Positions 45,082-56,139 of a stretch of DNA of 64,000 nt are shown here, piece by piece; the stretch's first letter is position 1, and every line of letters starts with the position of its first letter. The translations under genes were made by a program, and so were the position numbers. The notes under the pieces were generated by a model. It was given only the letters and a program-made list of their open reading frames with translations. It searched no databases and had not been told where the DNA came from. The stretch comes from Brassica napus (lineage: Eukaryota; Streptophyta; Magnoliopsida; Brassicales; Brassicaceae): positions 19,045,525 through 19,109,524 of the forward strand of contig NC_063446.1 in assembly GCF_020379485.1 (NCBI RefSeq). The letters run 5' to 3'.

Positions 45082-46034
45082 ATGATGAAGATGGCAATTG
45101 ATACGGAAGATTGGGAGGAGGAGATGAATACCGCACAAATTGTTAAGCCGTATATGGATAGGATTGTTTTGGATTATCTTGTGACTGAAGGAAAGTTGGA
45201 AGCGGCCCATATATTCATGGAAGAATCTCTAATCAGGGTAATGATTCAACATTTTTTTCTAAGTTTCTTGAGTGTTTCTATTCTCACTTTGTTGTGTTAT
45301 CAGCTCAAATACAGCTTGTGGATGAGCGAATTACCCAACGAGTTGCTATTGTGGAAGCCATCAAAGCTGGAGATCTCAATTTTGCTAAAGAGGAGCTGAG
45401 TGCTTTCAAGCCTGAGGTACACTGTGATTTGATCTGTGTTCTCTCATCAATATTGTGGTTATAATCAAAACCTGAAACTTGTGCAGATACTGAGAAACTT
45501 CCATCTCCTTAAGCAACAGTTCATACAACTTATCCGTGAGGAAAGACACAATGATGCATTTGATTTTGCTCAGCTTCATCTGAAACCATTTCACGAGGAT
45601 GTGTGTTTCTCATCTCCGTGTATTGTTTTTGATTATAGAGATCATAGTACTGACTGTTTTTATTCAGATGGCATTTTTAAAACAAGTGGAGGAAGTTATG
45701 TCTCTTCTCGTCTTTGAGAACATTTCAACATGTCCCGTGAAAGATTTTCTTGGCGAATCCCAATGGCTTAAGACAGCTAGTGAAGTAAATGCAGCAATTC
45801 TTAGCAGCTTCGGGAAAGGTAACTTTCTTTTTTTCATTTCACTGTTTGAAGTGTGTTCTCTTAGCACCTGTACCATGTTAACAAGTATGTTATGTTTGTG
45901 AATTAATAGGTCCCAAACTTCAACGCTTGCTGAAAAAGCTGACACTGAATCAGAAACAGTTGGATGAGAGAGCATATGAGTACCCACGTATGAGTGATAT
46001 GTCCACTGGTGAGCTCATATACCCAGAAGAATGA
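45082..46034 (+). CDS. LisH-CTLH-CRA protein (GID8/RanBPM-associated type)
   Basis: Five exons: 45082-45237, 45315-45416, 45487-45600, 45668-45818 and 45910-46034, giving 215 residues. The LisH motif is MDRIVLDYLVTEGKLEAAHI (about residues 25-45). The CTLH region follows (RVAIVEAIKAGDLNFAKEEL, then QFIQLIREERHNDAFDFAQ), then a CRA-type part (VEEVMSLLVFENISTCPVKD and QWLKTASEVNAAILSS). The end is a short tail with RMSDMSTGEL. GID8-type proteins are scaffold subunits of the GID/CTLH E3 ubiquitin ligase in nucleus and cytoplasm. The exon 1/2 junction is the least certain: another AG at 45303 would shift the frame, so 45315 was chosen. The chosen model lacks a few residues compared with GID8. Position matches Arabidopsis At4g09300 (from memory), a LisH/RanBPM protein. 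Confidence 0.8.
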
Positions 46035-46241
46035 AGAAACCAATCTGCCAGAGAAAACCACACCAATTTACACATTGCTACTGCTATTTTTGGTTTGTTT
46101 GTATTAACCGGGTTACTTTGTTTTTTCTTCTCTGGTTATTTTCGGTATAGCTTTTATCACATACAAACATCATTTGTACAAAGATCATTTTGAATCAACG
46201 AAACAAACAAAGAGATATTCTCTCTAACGACTCCGTATCTA

Positions 46242-46690
46242 GTGTTTGATTCAATGAACTTCTCCCACTTCATTCACAAATTTCGCCCACTCTTCAAATC
46301 GAGAAGAGGTGGCCAACGAGGAAGAAGAATCTTATCAGGAGTTCTTTTTCACGTAAGTAATCAATGTTTGAAGTGGAGATCAAGATCCAATTCATTTCAT
46401 GTTACACTTCTGACATATCTTATCTGCTGACATGTTTGGTTGTTGTGTAAATGGAACTCTGGTAGGGACTGTCTCCAAGTATATCAAGGGTCCTCTGTTT
46501 CCTACCGTCGCTTAACATGGCCAGAACGAGAAGTATGCTCCTCTTATTCTTTCCTTTCTTTTTGTTGAATTATCCTCCCAGCTCCTTGCATGTGAGGTTC
46601 ATTGTTATGCTCTGGGGTTTTGTTCTGAATGTTGGCAGGGTTACTGTCAACTTTGGGCAGGAGAAGTTTGCTTTTGATCTTAAGGTAAGA
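46242..46690 (+). pseudogene. SPRY-domain gene fragment
   Basis: 46339-46690 aligns with exons 2-4 of the SPRY gene at 49431-50865: the FFT splice region (CTTTTTCACGTAAGTAA), then an exon reading NGTLVGTVSKYIKGPLFPTV. The next codon is TAA. The following exon reads VTVNFGQEKFAFDLK with a normal acceptor and donor. The N-terminal half of the SPRY fold is missing and the stop is in frame, so this is a decayed paralogue or partial duplicate between the GID8-like and SPRY genes. Confidence 0.75.
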
Positions 46691-47499
46691 TACGATTGGC
46701 TACTATTTCTTAGCTTTTGAGTAATTCGAGCAAATTATTTACACTTGCCACATTTCAAAGGAAGTCAAGTGTATGAAACTGATATTTCAACTTCACTACC
46801 ATTGATAAATCCATAAATAATACAAGATGCAAGCTCTTGCAGAAGGTCAACCATAATAATAAGCTTAGCCACTCCATAATCTTTCTTTAAGAGCAACTGC
46901 AACTGGTTTGTTTATCATCATAGGTAACCTGCTCATACTTTCCTCATTTAATATCAGATAAGGAACTCCACTCAATTCAACACTAACAGCTGTAGAGGTG
47001 ATTTGAGGTTCATTAGGTGAGAATTCAGATTACCAAGGGGCGACGAACATTGGGAGATAGGTCAGCTCAGAAGGGAGAAGATATCCAGAATGTGTTGCCC
47101 AGAGCTTCCACTGCATGGCGTCTAGAACATGCATCTTTTTTTTTAGATATTTGAATAAAAAAGATTTTGAGTATAGAATAAGTGAGTCTAAGAGCATTTG
47201 TATCTATAATTTGTTTTTTTTTCTTTTCATATTGTGTCTAATTTATAAAATAAAATAAAAACTAGGAGAGAAAATGGCGAATTATTGCCTCCGATACAAG
47301 CTTTCTCTCTTGGAAAATGGCAAACACATGATACAACATATATATTTTAATATTTATTATTTGAAAAATAATAATTATATGTGGTAAACTCTACCTTCCT
47401 CGAAGAAGAAGACGATGACATTTTCGAAAGATAAAGTCTTAAAAATATTAAAAATAAATGATCGTGAGAAGGTTTTCCAGCTTGTTTAAAGAAATTTAT

Positions 47500-48160
47500 A
47501 ATGTTTTTGCTTTTAACTTCATCATGATCACCTGATATTTATAGATCTTTATGTTTTACGATAATATTTGTTGAAATCATATCTTGTTAGGCTAAAAATA
47601 GAATTTACATGAGAAGCAGATGAAGCTATTTGACAATAGTTAAATTATAAACTGAAAATAATTTTGACTATTTTACTAACAAAAAGCCAAATGATTCATT
47701 TTCTTTATACTGCGTCATAGTCAGATGATAATTATATATTTTTAAACTTATCTATTACGATAATATTTGTTTAAATCATTTCTTGTTAGGCTAAAATATA
47801 AATTAAATGAGAAGCGGATGAAGCTATTTGACTATAGTTAAATTATAAACTATAAACAACTTTGACCATTTTACCAACACAAAGCCAAATAATTTTTTTC
47901 TTTATACTTAGTCATAGTCAAATGATATTTATAGCTTTTAATTTTATCTTTTATGATAGTATTTGATTAAATTATTTTTGGTAGGCTAAAACTAAAATTC
48001 AAATAAGAAGCTTATGAAGTTTAAATTTGTCATGGTCACGTCTTTTTTATAGCTTTTAGTTTATTTCTTACAATAAGATTCAAGTGAGAAACGAATGAGT
48101 TTATTTGAATGAATTTTATTGTTAGTCTAAAAATAAGAGTCACATGAGAAGCCAATATTT
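47500..48160. repeat. Degenerate tandem repeat, period about 197 bp
   Basis: Units begin near 47560, 47759 and 47955 with GATAATATTTG, GATAATATTTG and GATAGTATTTG. Each is followed by a TTGTTAGGCTAAAA-type word and a GAGAAGC(A/G)GATGAAGC-type word. The third unit is shortened and a fourth, partial one runs to about 48160. Confidence 0.75.
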
Positions 48161-48801
48161 TATTTCCAACTGCCCATCCATCTTCAGTTCCAGCAAATCT
48201 AAATTTTGAAGTGGCTTGTTTCTTATATGACTAGCCTCGGAAATTTCCTTTAATTGAAATTATTTCAACATTAATAATGATAAACTCTTATAACAAAAAT
48301 AGTATACGAGTTAAAACTTATTGAATGTGGCTTACATTGCACCGATCATCCCACCATTCCGAATCCATCTCGATTTCATTGGTAGTCTGATTAACATGTA
48401 CTCCAGTTTTTTTTTTGCTTAACCTTTTGTATGCAGTGTACCATATTTTCAGACTATCATAATGATTCTTAAAGTTTTTCCATACCAGTTTATATCCCGT
48501 TGCTTTTTAAAATTTATCGAATAATCGTTCTTTTACTTCTTTTAAAAGGAGAGCCTCTTTCTAGTTCTCTTCTTCTTGTTCGGATACAAACACTTCAAGG
48601 AATGCATGAGTCTTGTTATCATTCCATGTGATCTTGTTTTATTAAAATATTAAACCAAAATACATTATATTCATATAACATAATATCCATAAAAGTTGTA
48701 CTAAAATCATTTAACATATAAATACATTACCTTTCGAGAGGAAGACGATGACATTTCTGTAGAAATAAAAGATTTAAATTAATTTAATGTAACACTTAGA
48801 A

Positions 48802-48803
<2 letters not shown>

Positions 48804-48842
<39 letters not shown>
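48804..48842. repeat. TA dinucleotide microsatellite
   Basis: An uninterrupted run of about 19 TA units between GAAAAC and TTGATTG. Confidence 0.95.
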
Positions 48843-48843
<1 letters not shown>

Positions 48844-49430
48844 ATTGTTGATAAGAAAAGCAAAATAATTCTTTACTTGTTGGTTTTGTGTGTTTGATGA
48901 AATGAGGTTTTCTTCATGTTTTATGTTGAAAAAAATATTCTTAAAATAATATTTAATTTATTTTTTTTTATTTTGAATCTTTCGTAAATATTTTCAGTTA
49001 CCTTTATAATAGTTTCTATATTTTAATAAACTAATGTCTAATAATAGTAGGTTATGACTTTTTATTCATGTTAAAAACCTAACTAATTAATGATAATTAT
49101 TTTATTAATTACTATACTTATTGTTTTCTTTATTTTGGTCAAAAATGAACAAAATACAAAAATGAAAAAAAAACAGTTTTTTTTTTTTAAAATGGACTTT
49201 CAAGGCTTTACAAATTTCTAAAGACTAAAAGAGTTGATTGGCAATTTTTTTGCTTTGAAGGCTTTACACAACCACAAAGCCTCAACAGCCCAAACAACAA
49301 TCGGACCCTTTGTTGCCTCCGATACAAGCTTTCTCTCTTGGATATATTCTTATTTTCCCGGCGAAAATGGCGAATTATTTCTCGGAGGTTTCTGGAAAAA
49401 GAGGAAGAGGAAGCAAGATATCCGAGGGCG

Positions 49431-50865
49431 ATGGATAAGAGCAACTTCGAAGATCCTTTCACCGATCTCTCAGATGACAATCTCACTGTCAAGTACACAT
49501 ACGGTGGCAGTTCTTCTAGCATGGAGGGCATGGTTCAGCCCCGAATTCAGGCGCCGATCAAGTGCATCGCTTACTACTTGGAGATTCTTGTGACTAACGC
49601 TGGGTCTGAGGGGCGAATCGCTACTGGTTTCTCCACGGCGAGTTGGATTGACAGTCTAGGGTAATGCGCTCTATCTTCGCCCCCTTTCTCCTGATTAAGG
49701 TGAAACTAGGTCTAGATGAAGTGATTCGCTAAAGAAGAGATTTAAGCAACTTTGATGTGCGGCGTTTAGATTCAGTGAAACTGAGCAAATTGTGCGTTTG
49801 GATGTTGATTTTGTTTCTGTCACAGTACATTGTTTGCAACGATTCAGTGAACTTGAGCAAATTTGTTTCTTGGACGAGGTCATCATGTACTTTTCTCTCC
49901 TCAAAGAGAGCAAAAACTGTTTTCTTCGTTGCTGTTTTGGTATATCACAAATGTTTGGCTTTGTTTTTGTGAAATTGGACTTCTTCATTTATACTTGTGA
50001 TTGTAGATCATCGGACTTCAAGAAATGCTATTATCATGGTGACACTGGCCTCATTCACTGTCTCCAAGGAAAGGGTTTGACTATAACTGCTGCCAACAAA
50101 ACTACTGCAAGCACGTATACGGGTTGCGGTATAGACTATGTTTCACAGGAATTTTTTTTCACGTGAGTAACCAACTAGAGATCCTATCCATTTCAAGTTT
50201 TCTTATTTGCTGACATCTTCCATTTCTTATTTGATGATAGCAAAAATGGATCTTTGGTAGGGACAAGCCCCAAGGTCTTCAATGGTGTTCTGTACCCAAC
50301 AGTGGCTCTACACAGCAAAAACGAGGAGTATGTCTCTTCTTTTCTCTTTTGTGCATTGACTGATGATTGCCTTTTCTCTGTTTTACTAATCTTCTCTATG
50401 CTTTTTTTTTTTCTTTTTGTTCTCAATGAAATCTCGGCAGAGTCACTGTGAATTTCCAACCCCAAACGTTTCGTTTTGATCTTGTGGTAAGATCCTCAAT
50501 TTCCATATATGTGTCCGCATATGTTTCTCTGATAACAGTTTTGACCACTTATTATGAATGACACTTGTTTTAGGGACACAAAACATTTATCAAGCGTGGA
50601 GATTGAGAAGATATCTATCTCTCCAAGCGTAACTCTAGACCTGGTGAAGAGCTACTTGGCTCGGTATGGGTATCAGAATACCCTCCATGCCCTGGGCGGT
50701 CCAGACAACACTGACTCTTCGGATTCAGATCCAGATAACAACTCTTCGGATTCAGAGAACCACTCTTCGGATTCAGATCCAGACAACCACCCTCCACATC
50801 CGCCTTCTGGTCTTGAGGTAGTTCTCAGACAGCTTAGGGCTTCCTCTTACTTCTGCCGTCGATGA
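49431..50865 (+). CDS. SPRY-domain (RanBPM-like) protein, last exon apparently out of frame
   Basis: Exons: 49431-49660, 50007-50162, 50241-50327, 50441-50486 and about 50574-50865. The ATG at 49431 (MDKSNFEDPFTDLSDD) is used because the longer frame begins with TTG. The SPRY fold is clear: IKCIAYYLEILVTNAGSEGR, KCYYHGDTGLIHCLQGKG, GCGIDYVSQEFFFTKNGSLV, GVLYPTVALHSKNEE and VTVNFQPQTFRFDLV. SPRY domains bind protein partners, in RanBPM within GID/CTLH ligases. With GT-AG splicing the last exon is read as GHKTFIKRGD and stops at 50604. The conserved tail (VEIEKISISPSVTLDLVKSY, YGYQNTLHALGG) lies in another frame, open to 50865, with a DSSDSDPDN repeat. So either a one- or two-base lesion or an unusual splice is involved. 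Position matches Arabidopsis At4g09310/At4g09340 (memory). Confidence 0.68.
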
Positions 50866-50949
50866 ATCTATTCTGCCTTCACCAGTTGCTTATAGCCTAA
50901 CCATATCGGCATCTTTTTGAACAAACACTCAAAAACGTTCCACGGTTCC

Positions 50950-51060
50950 TTTCAGACTTTTTCGTCGTTTAATTTCTTTTAGAAAAATTCTCTTCTTTTT
51001 CTTTTTGGCTATTGTGGATAAAAGAAAATATTTGATTTCGTAACAATAGGGGGAAAACTT
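50950..51060 (+). repeat. Relic of the F-box gene upstream region
   Basis: CAGACTTTTTCGTCGTTTAATTTC and the later AAGAAAATATTTGATTTCGTAACAATA resemble the sequences upstream of the F-box genes (36850-36950 and 55965-55995). No F-box coding sequence follows, so only the promoter part is present. Confidence 0.5.
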
Positions 51061-53609
51061 CAAATGTCTTTTTCAATCTCGCAAACAATATTGATACATC
51101 TATTCTTCTCTATCAAAAGAAGTGGAGTACACAACATATTTCATGTGTGTTTTTGTAAGTTGGCCATCTTATAGAAATCTAAAATTGGTTGCATAATTTG
51201 TTATAATAAATCTATAAAATACACGTTAACATTATTATCCTTAATTAAACATATTAAATAGAGGAATCACGACCCTCTCAGACTTTGGTTTAGTTTCAAT
51301 TTCTATATATTTGTTATTTTTCATATACATAACACAAACATATGGTTTGAATCATTTATGAACGACAACAAAAAATCTTCTCATCCCACCACCAATATCA
51401 TTATATTTTAGTGAACTGTTTGATAAATTTTTTTGAAGTTCATGATGATAAAGAATATTGAAGTTCCCTTCTCCCCGTCGTGAAAAAGAATCTTGCAGTT
51501 CAAGCAGATATTGATCTCACTATTATTGTCAACCACCTGTAAACGTTGAAACTTCAAAAAATGTGAAATCAAAATATTATATTAGGAAATATACATTTTT
51601 AAAACAATAACTATAAATTGTTAATATAATACGTGCTTATTTGCCAAATGACCAAAAGAATCAGAAATCAGATTTGTAGAGAGGAGAAAGAGATAGGAAG
51701 AGAAAGTAGAAGATAGTTGGTGTTTTTGGATAGTTAGTGAATTTGTTTTTTTTTCTGTTATTAGGCCTAATTTCCCATATGGTATTCCAAAAATCAGTCA
51801 ACTGGCATTTGAGTAAATTTGTGAAAACAAATACACGAAAACATGAATAACAAGATATTTTAAATATTTAACAATTTTCTTTTCATAACTAATTTTACAG
51901 AAGATCCTAATCTAAATTTATCCGATTCAAATATTTCTATTATACTTCAAAACTGATAAATATAATATCTTTTTGATCTTTTAAAAATAAACTAGATTTT
52001 GACCCGAGCTTAGAAAACACAGATTTATTTTCGAAATTACATTATTATTAATGAATTTATATATAAGACAGTGTAGGTTTCGAGGACACATTTATTCGGA
52101 ACTACAAACCGAACCACACCAAACTGTAAAAATCAAAATTGAAAGAAATTTCATAAATAACCGAACATATCATATATTTGTGGAACCGAAATATTGAAAC
52201 CGAACTGAGAGACTAATGGGTATTTGAATTTAAAAATATAAATTACATAATTAAAAATATTAAACATATTTAATTTCTAAATAACCGAATATCCTAAAAA
52301 AGCTATTTAAAAACCTAAGTACCCAAAAACATTTACCGAATATATTTTTATTCAAAATATTAAAAAATATTTGAATTATCTGATTTTTTTATCATCTGAT
52401 ATTTTATCGATACAATCTGAATTATCCGATATTTAAACTGAAAGACCTAAATTATCTGATATTTTTATCTATAAATTCGTAATTACCGGAAAAACCAGAA
52501 CCAAACCAAAACTAAATTTGATCAGTATTTTTTTTTGCATATTTGCTAGTTCTCAACTTTGCTATTGAACCAAACCAAAATAACCCAACTGAAACCAACC
52601 CAAATTTTGTAAATAATTGAACAGTTGCTAAACAGTTTCTAAATTTGTAGAACCAAAACACTAAAACTAAAATACCGAACCAAAACCAAACAAAAACCAA
52701 AATACCAAACTGAAACGGAATGATGAGAAATAATAGTGTATATACATTTAAATGTTGTCAAAAAGGCATTCAATTTTTACAAATTATTAAACTCCTTTTA
52801 GTAGAGGTACATATATGGTTTTATAAATGAGATAAGATATTAGGAATGTTTTTATATTCGATCTAGACTCGCGGTCGAACAGCAAAACCCAGTTGCTGTA
52901 TATAATTAGGACGGACTTGTGTTCTTCATGTAGTATTCTATCAGAGATTCTACCAACTAATATATTTCCATAAAATTCTGATTTATTGAAAACCTATTGA
53001 TTACAAATCCAATAAGACCCAAAACACCCGTTATTAACCTGTGAACCAACACCGGCTCATACGGAGAAAACCCAGAAAATCTTATAATACTTTAAAAAAA
53101 ATGAATTAAACTTCTCATATACTTTACAATATTACATAAAAGAATAAAATATTTATTTTGTTATATAAACTAAACACATTGTATTTATGTTATGCATTTC
53201 AGATTATAAGTTTTGTAATAATCAATACTATAACAATTTTAATGTAGATAAATTATTTCTTTTGTTTAGAAACATACAATGAGTTAGACCTATTGATATG
53301 AGAGATAATATCTTATGTTAAATAAATACACGTTATTGTATACTCGCATGACTTTCTTCAACTTTGAATAGTAATAAGGTCAACATATGTATTTTATCTT
53401 CTTTTAGTTCATAGGTGTATCTAAGGAGAGATGTAATTTAACTATTATGCGTTTTGCTTGAGTTAAGAAGAATGATCGATTAGGAAATTAAACATATTAG
53501 TAGCGATCGAGTTAATTTATGTGTGGGTCCCATAAATTGTGTTGCTATAATAAAGTTCAGTTATAATGTTTGGTTAGTTATAATAGGTTAGTTTAAGAAT
53601 GAAAGGTTG

Positions 53610-54090
53610 CAACAATATCTACTATGCTATTGTGTTTGTATTCTATTTTGATACTACTTCATATTATGTATTATATTATGTATTATGCGTATATTTTGAT
53701 GTTTGAGTTAGGGTTTATATTTCCTTTTAGTGTTTAGTGATTAGTGTTATGAGTTTAGTTTGTGGAAGTTTTAGGTTAATGTTGGGGTACGAATTACTTC
53801 ATTCTTTGCAATCATAGAAAATTCAAAATTTAAACAATATGTACTATGTTATTTCTTTTGTTACTATTATATTATGACATTACTTCGTATTATGTACTAT
53901 GTGCATATTTTTATATTTGGGTTAGAGTTTATATTTCCTTTTAAAGTTTAGTGATTAGTGTTTTGGTTTAGCTTACATGAGGTTTTGAGTTGATTTTGAG
54001 ATAAGTATTACCTCATTCTATGCAATTATAGACATTTTAAAATATGAACAATATGTATTATACTATTTAATATGTTCCATTCTATTTATA
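53610..54090. repeat. Tandem repeat, period about 225 bp
   Basis: Two diverged units (about 53610-53835 and 53836-54050) plus the start of a third. Shared words include TTTATATTTCCTTTTA, AGTTTAGTGATTAGTGTT and AACAATATGTA. Non-coding. Confidence 0.75.
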
Positions 54091-55357
54091 ATGTCTCTTT
54101 CTTCAATCCACACTAATTATACTGGTGATCACCACGAACACCACCACAACTACAGTAATCTCTGTCATGAAAGATTACTTTTTTTATGTACTGACGACTG
54201 CTTCATTCTCCATAACCATTACTACCATAGTTTTCACCACCGTTGTTGTAACCATCACCACCGCATCTTCCCTTCATGTCCGTTGCGGTAACCACCTCTA
54301 TTCATCCTCCATCACTGAGCATCATTGATTTTTTTTATCAATACAATTTTGTTTTTTTAGGTTCACATGTTTTTCACCGTAAACATCATCAATTTCTTTC
54401 ACCTGCAACTTATTATAAAAATAGGTAAAACCAGATGAAATTTGAATTTTTTTGTTATTGACTTAATAATGTCAAAATCAAAGTTATATTCTTCATTTTG
54501 CCTCCAAAATTGGTTATTTAGCAAATTCACCCTAAAATTAAATGCAATTATACATGTAGCTTGTAGTTTTTATTTAATAACATATTTATTTTTGGTGATA
54601 TAGTAATCGTTTAATAAAGTTTGTATAATAATATTTTATTTTACTCTGAAAAAATAAATCCAAAACCACCATTCATGTTTTTGAAAAAGCCAAAATCTAT
54701 TGCACAATAAAAAATTAAAACCAAATTATAAAACATAAAAAATAAAACCAAAAAGTAAAAATTAAATAAACAATCATCACTTTAGTTAAGATTAGATTAT
54801 GTAAGTTTGGTTAAAATTGGTTTGTTTATAATATGATTTAAAGGTTATTAAAGCACTCATGTTAAAAAAAAAAATTTATATTGACTTTATATTTGAAAAC
54901 AAATAAACTTGAAATTGAGTTTTCATAAAAAAATATATGTTTTTAAATAGTAGTAAAAGTTCCTATATAATAAAATATTTTAAAATTTATAAATTCTGAA
55001 CTAATATAGCCAGATCGGGCCTTAGAATATAAGCCCAAACTATTTTTGGACCGAACCAAACTGGGCTCAAATATTTCAGGATTTTACGACGCGCCAGATT
55101 AGCCCGATTGATATCTTTAATACTCAATAAGTTGATAAACCAAAGTCTCAAATTTAACTGGTTCAAAATATGATGTAAATCGATAAAATAATAAAATAAT
55201 TTTTTTAAGAAAACTTATGTAAATATATAGTCCCCCTAAAATCATAAATTAACAGTCTACACGTATATAAATTTTATATAAATAAGAACAAACCAGCGTA
55301 TTATTTTTTTATGTTCATAATGAAATTATATTTATATTTCAATATTTAAATATATTT

Positions 55358-55943
55358 TGATGACATTTTGTACGTAAAATTATATCTAAAACCATAATTA
55401 AATTCTATGAAATATATTTATATTCACCGAAAAATATAATAAAAGTCATATAAAATTTATATTTTAAAATTTTAATTAATGTTTTATTTTATTTTATATA
55501 AATTATATTTTGAAATAAAAAATATAAAAATGTTTTTTTTGTAAATTAATAACTTTATAGATATTTTACAGAGTTTTTTTCTGTATATTTATAAATTTTG
55601 AGTGGATAATCATTATCCATGACAATTTTTGATGACATTTAGTACAAAAAATTATATCTAAAACCACATTTAAATTCTATGAAGCATATTTATATTTTTA
55701 CCAAAAAATACAATAAATGTCATATAAATTCGTATTTCAAAATTTTAATTAATGTATATACAATAAAATAAAATATTTTATTTTCTGTTATAAAAATTAT
55801 ATTTTAGAATAAATAAAATCTGAAAAATTGTAAATTAGTAACTCTGTAAATTAATAAAATATTATAGTCTCAACATGATTAATTTATAGAGTTTTTACTG
55901 TGTATTCATAAATTTTGAGTGGATAATCATTATTCACCAGAAA
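55358..55943. repeat. Tandem repeat, period about 272-314 bp
   Basis: Unit 1 (55358-55629) and unit 2 (55630-55943) both begin with TGATGACATTT and pass through AAATTATATCTAAAACCA. Both end with ATAAATTTTGAGTGGATAAT. The second unit is longer through internal AT-rich insertions. Confidence 0.8.
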
Positions 55944-56139
55944 TTTTTTTCTGTTAGGATGAAGGAAAATATTTGATAATCCTAACAATATGACAGTTAC
56001 ATTTGTAAAATTGGTCCTTTAATTTATTTTTAACATATTTTCCCCTTTTCTTTCTCCCAAAAATTAGAAACCCGTTTTAATTCGTGTATTAAAAGCTTTA
56101 GCAGACGGAAGAAAAGACTAGGGTTTTACCAAAAAAGGT

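Larger units (their letters stand above)
46691..49430. other. AT-rich region with tandem repeats between SPRY fragment and SPRY gene
   Basis: No gene was recognised. It contains a degenerate tandem array (47500-48160) and a TA microsatellite (48804-48842). At 47270-47313 two blocks identical to parts of 49315-49379 are joined in the reverse order. The last 200 bases are the SPRY gene leader. Confidence 0.5.
50866..56139. other. Long AT-rich intergenic region with repeats
   Basis: No gene was recognised over about 5.3 kb. 50950-51060 resembles the duplicated F-box upstream region. 51992 carries a decayed Helitron-like end. 52080-52730 is a low-complexity field of AACCGAACC/CCAAAACC words. 53610-54090 and 55358-55943 are degenerate tandem repeats. 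The His-rich frames at 54091-54328 come from a CACCA/ATTAC-rich patch. 55945-56139 is the shared promoter of the F-box gene. Confidence 0.5.

Noticed and set aside
54091..54328. His- and Thr-rich frames
   Set aside because: They are produced by a CACCA/ATTAC-rich low-complexity patch and have no homologous counterpart.
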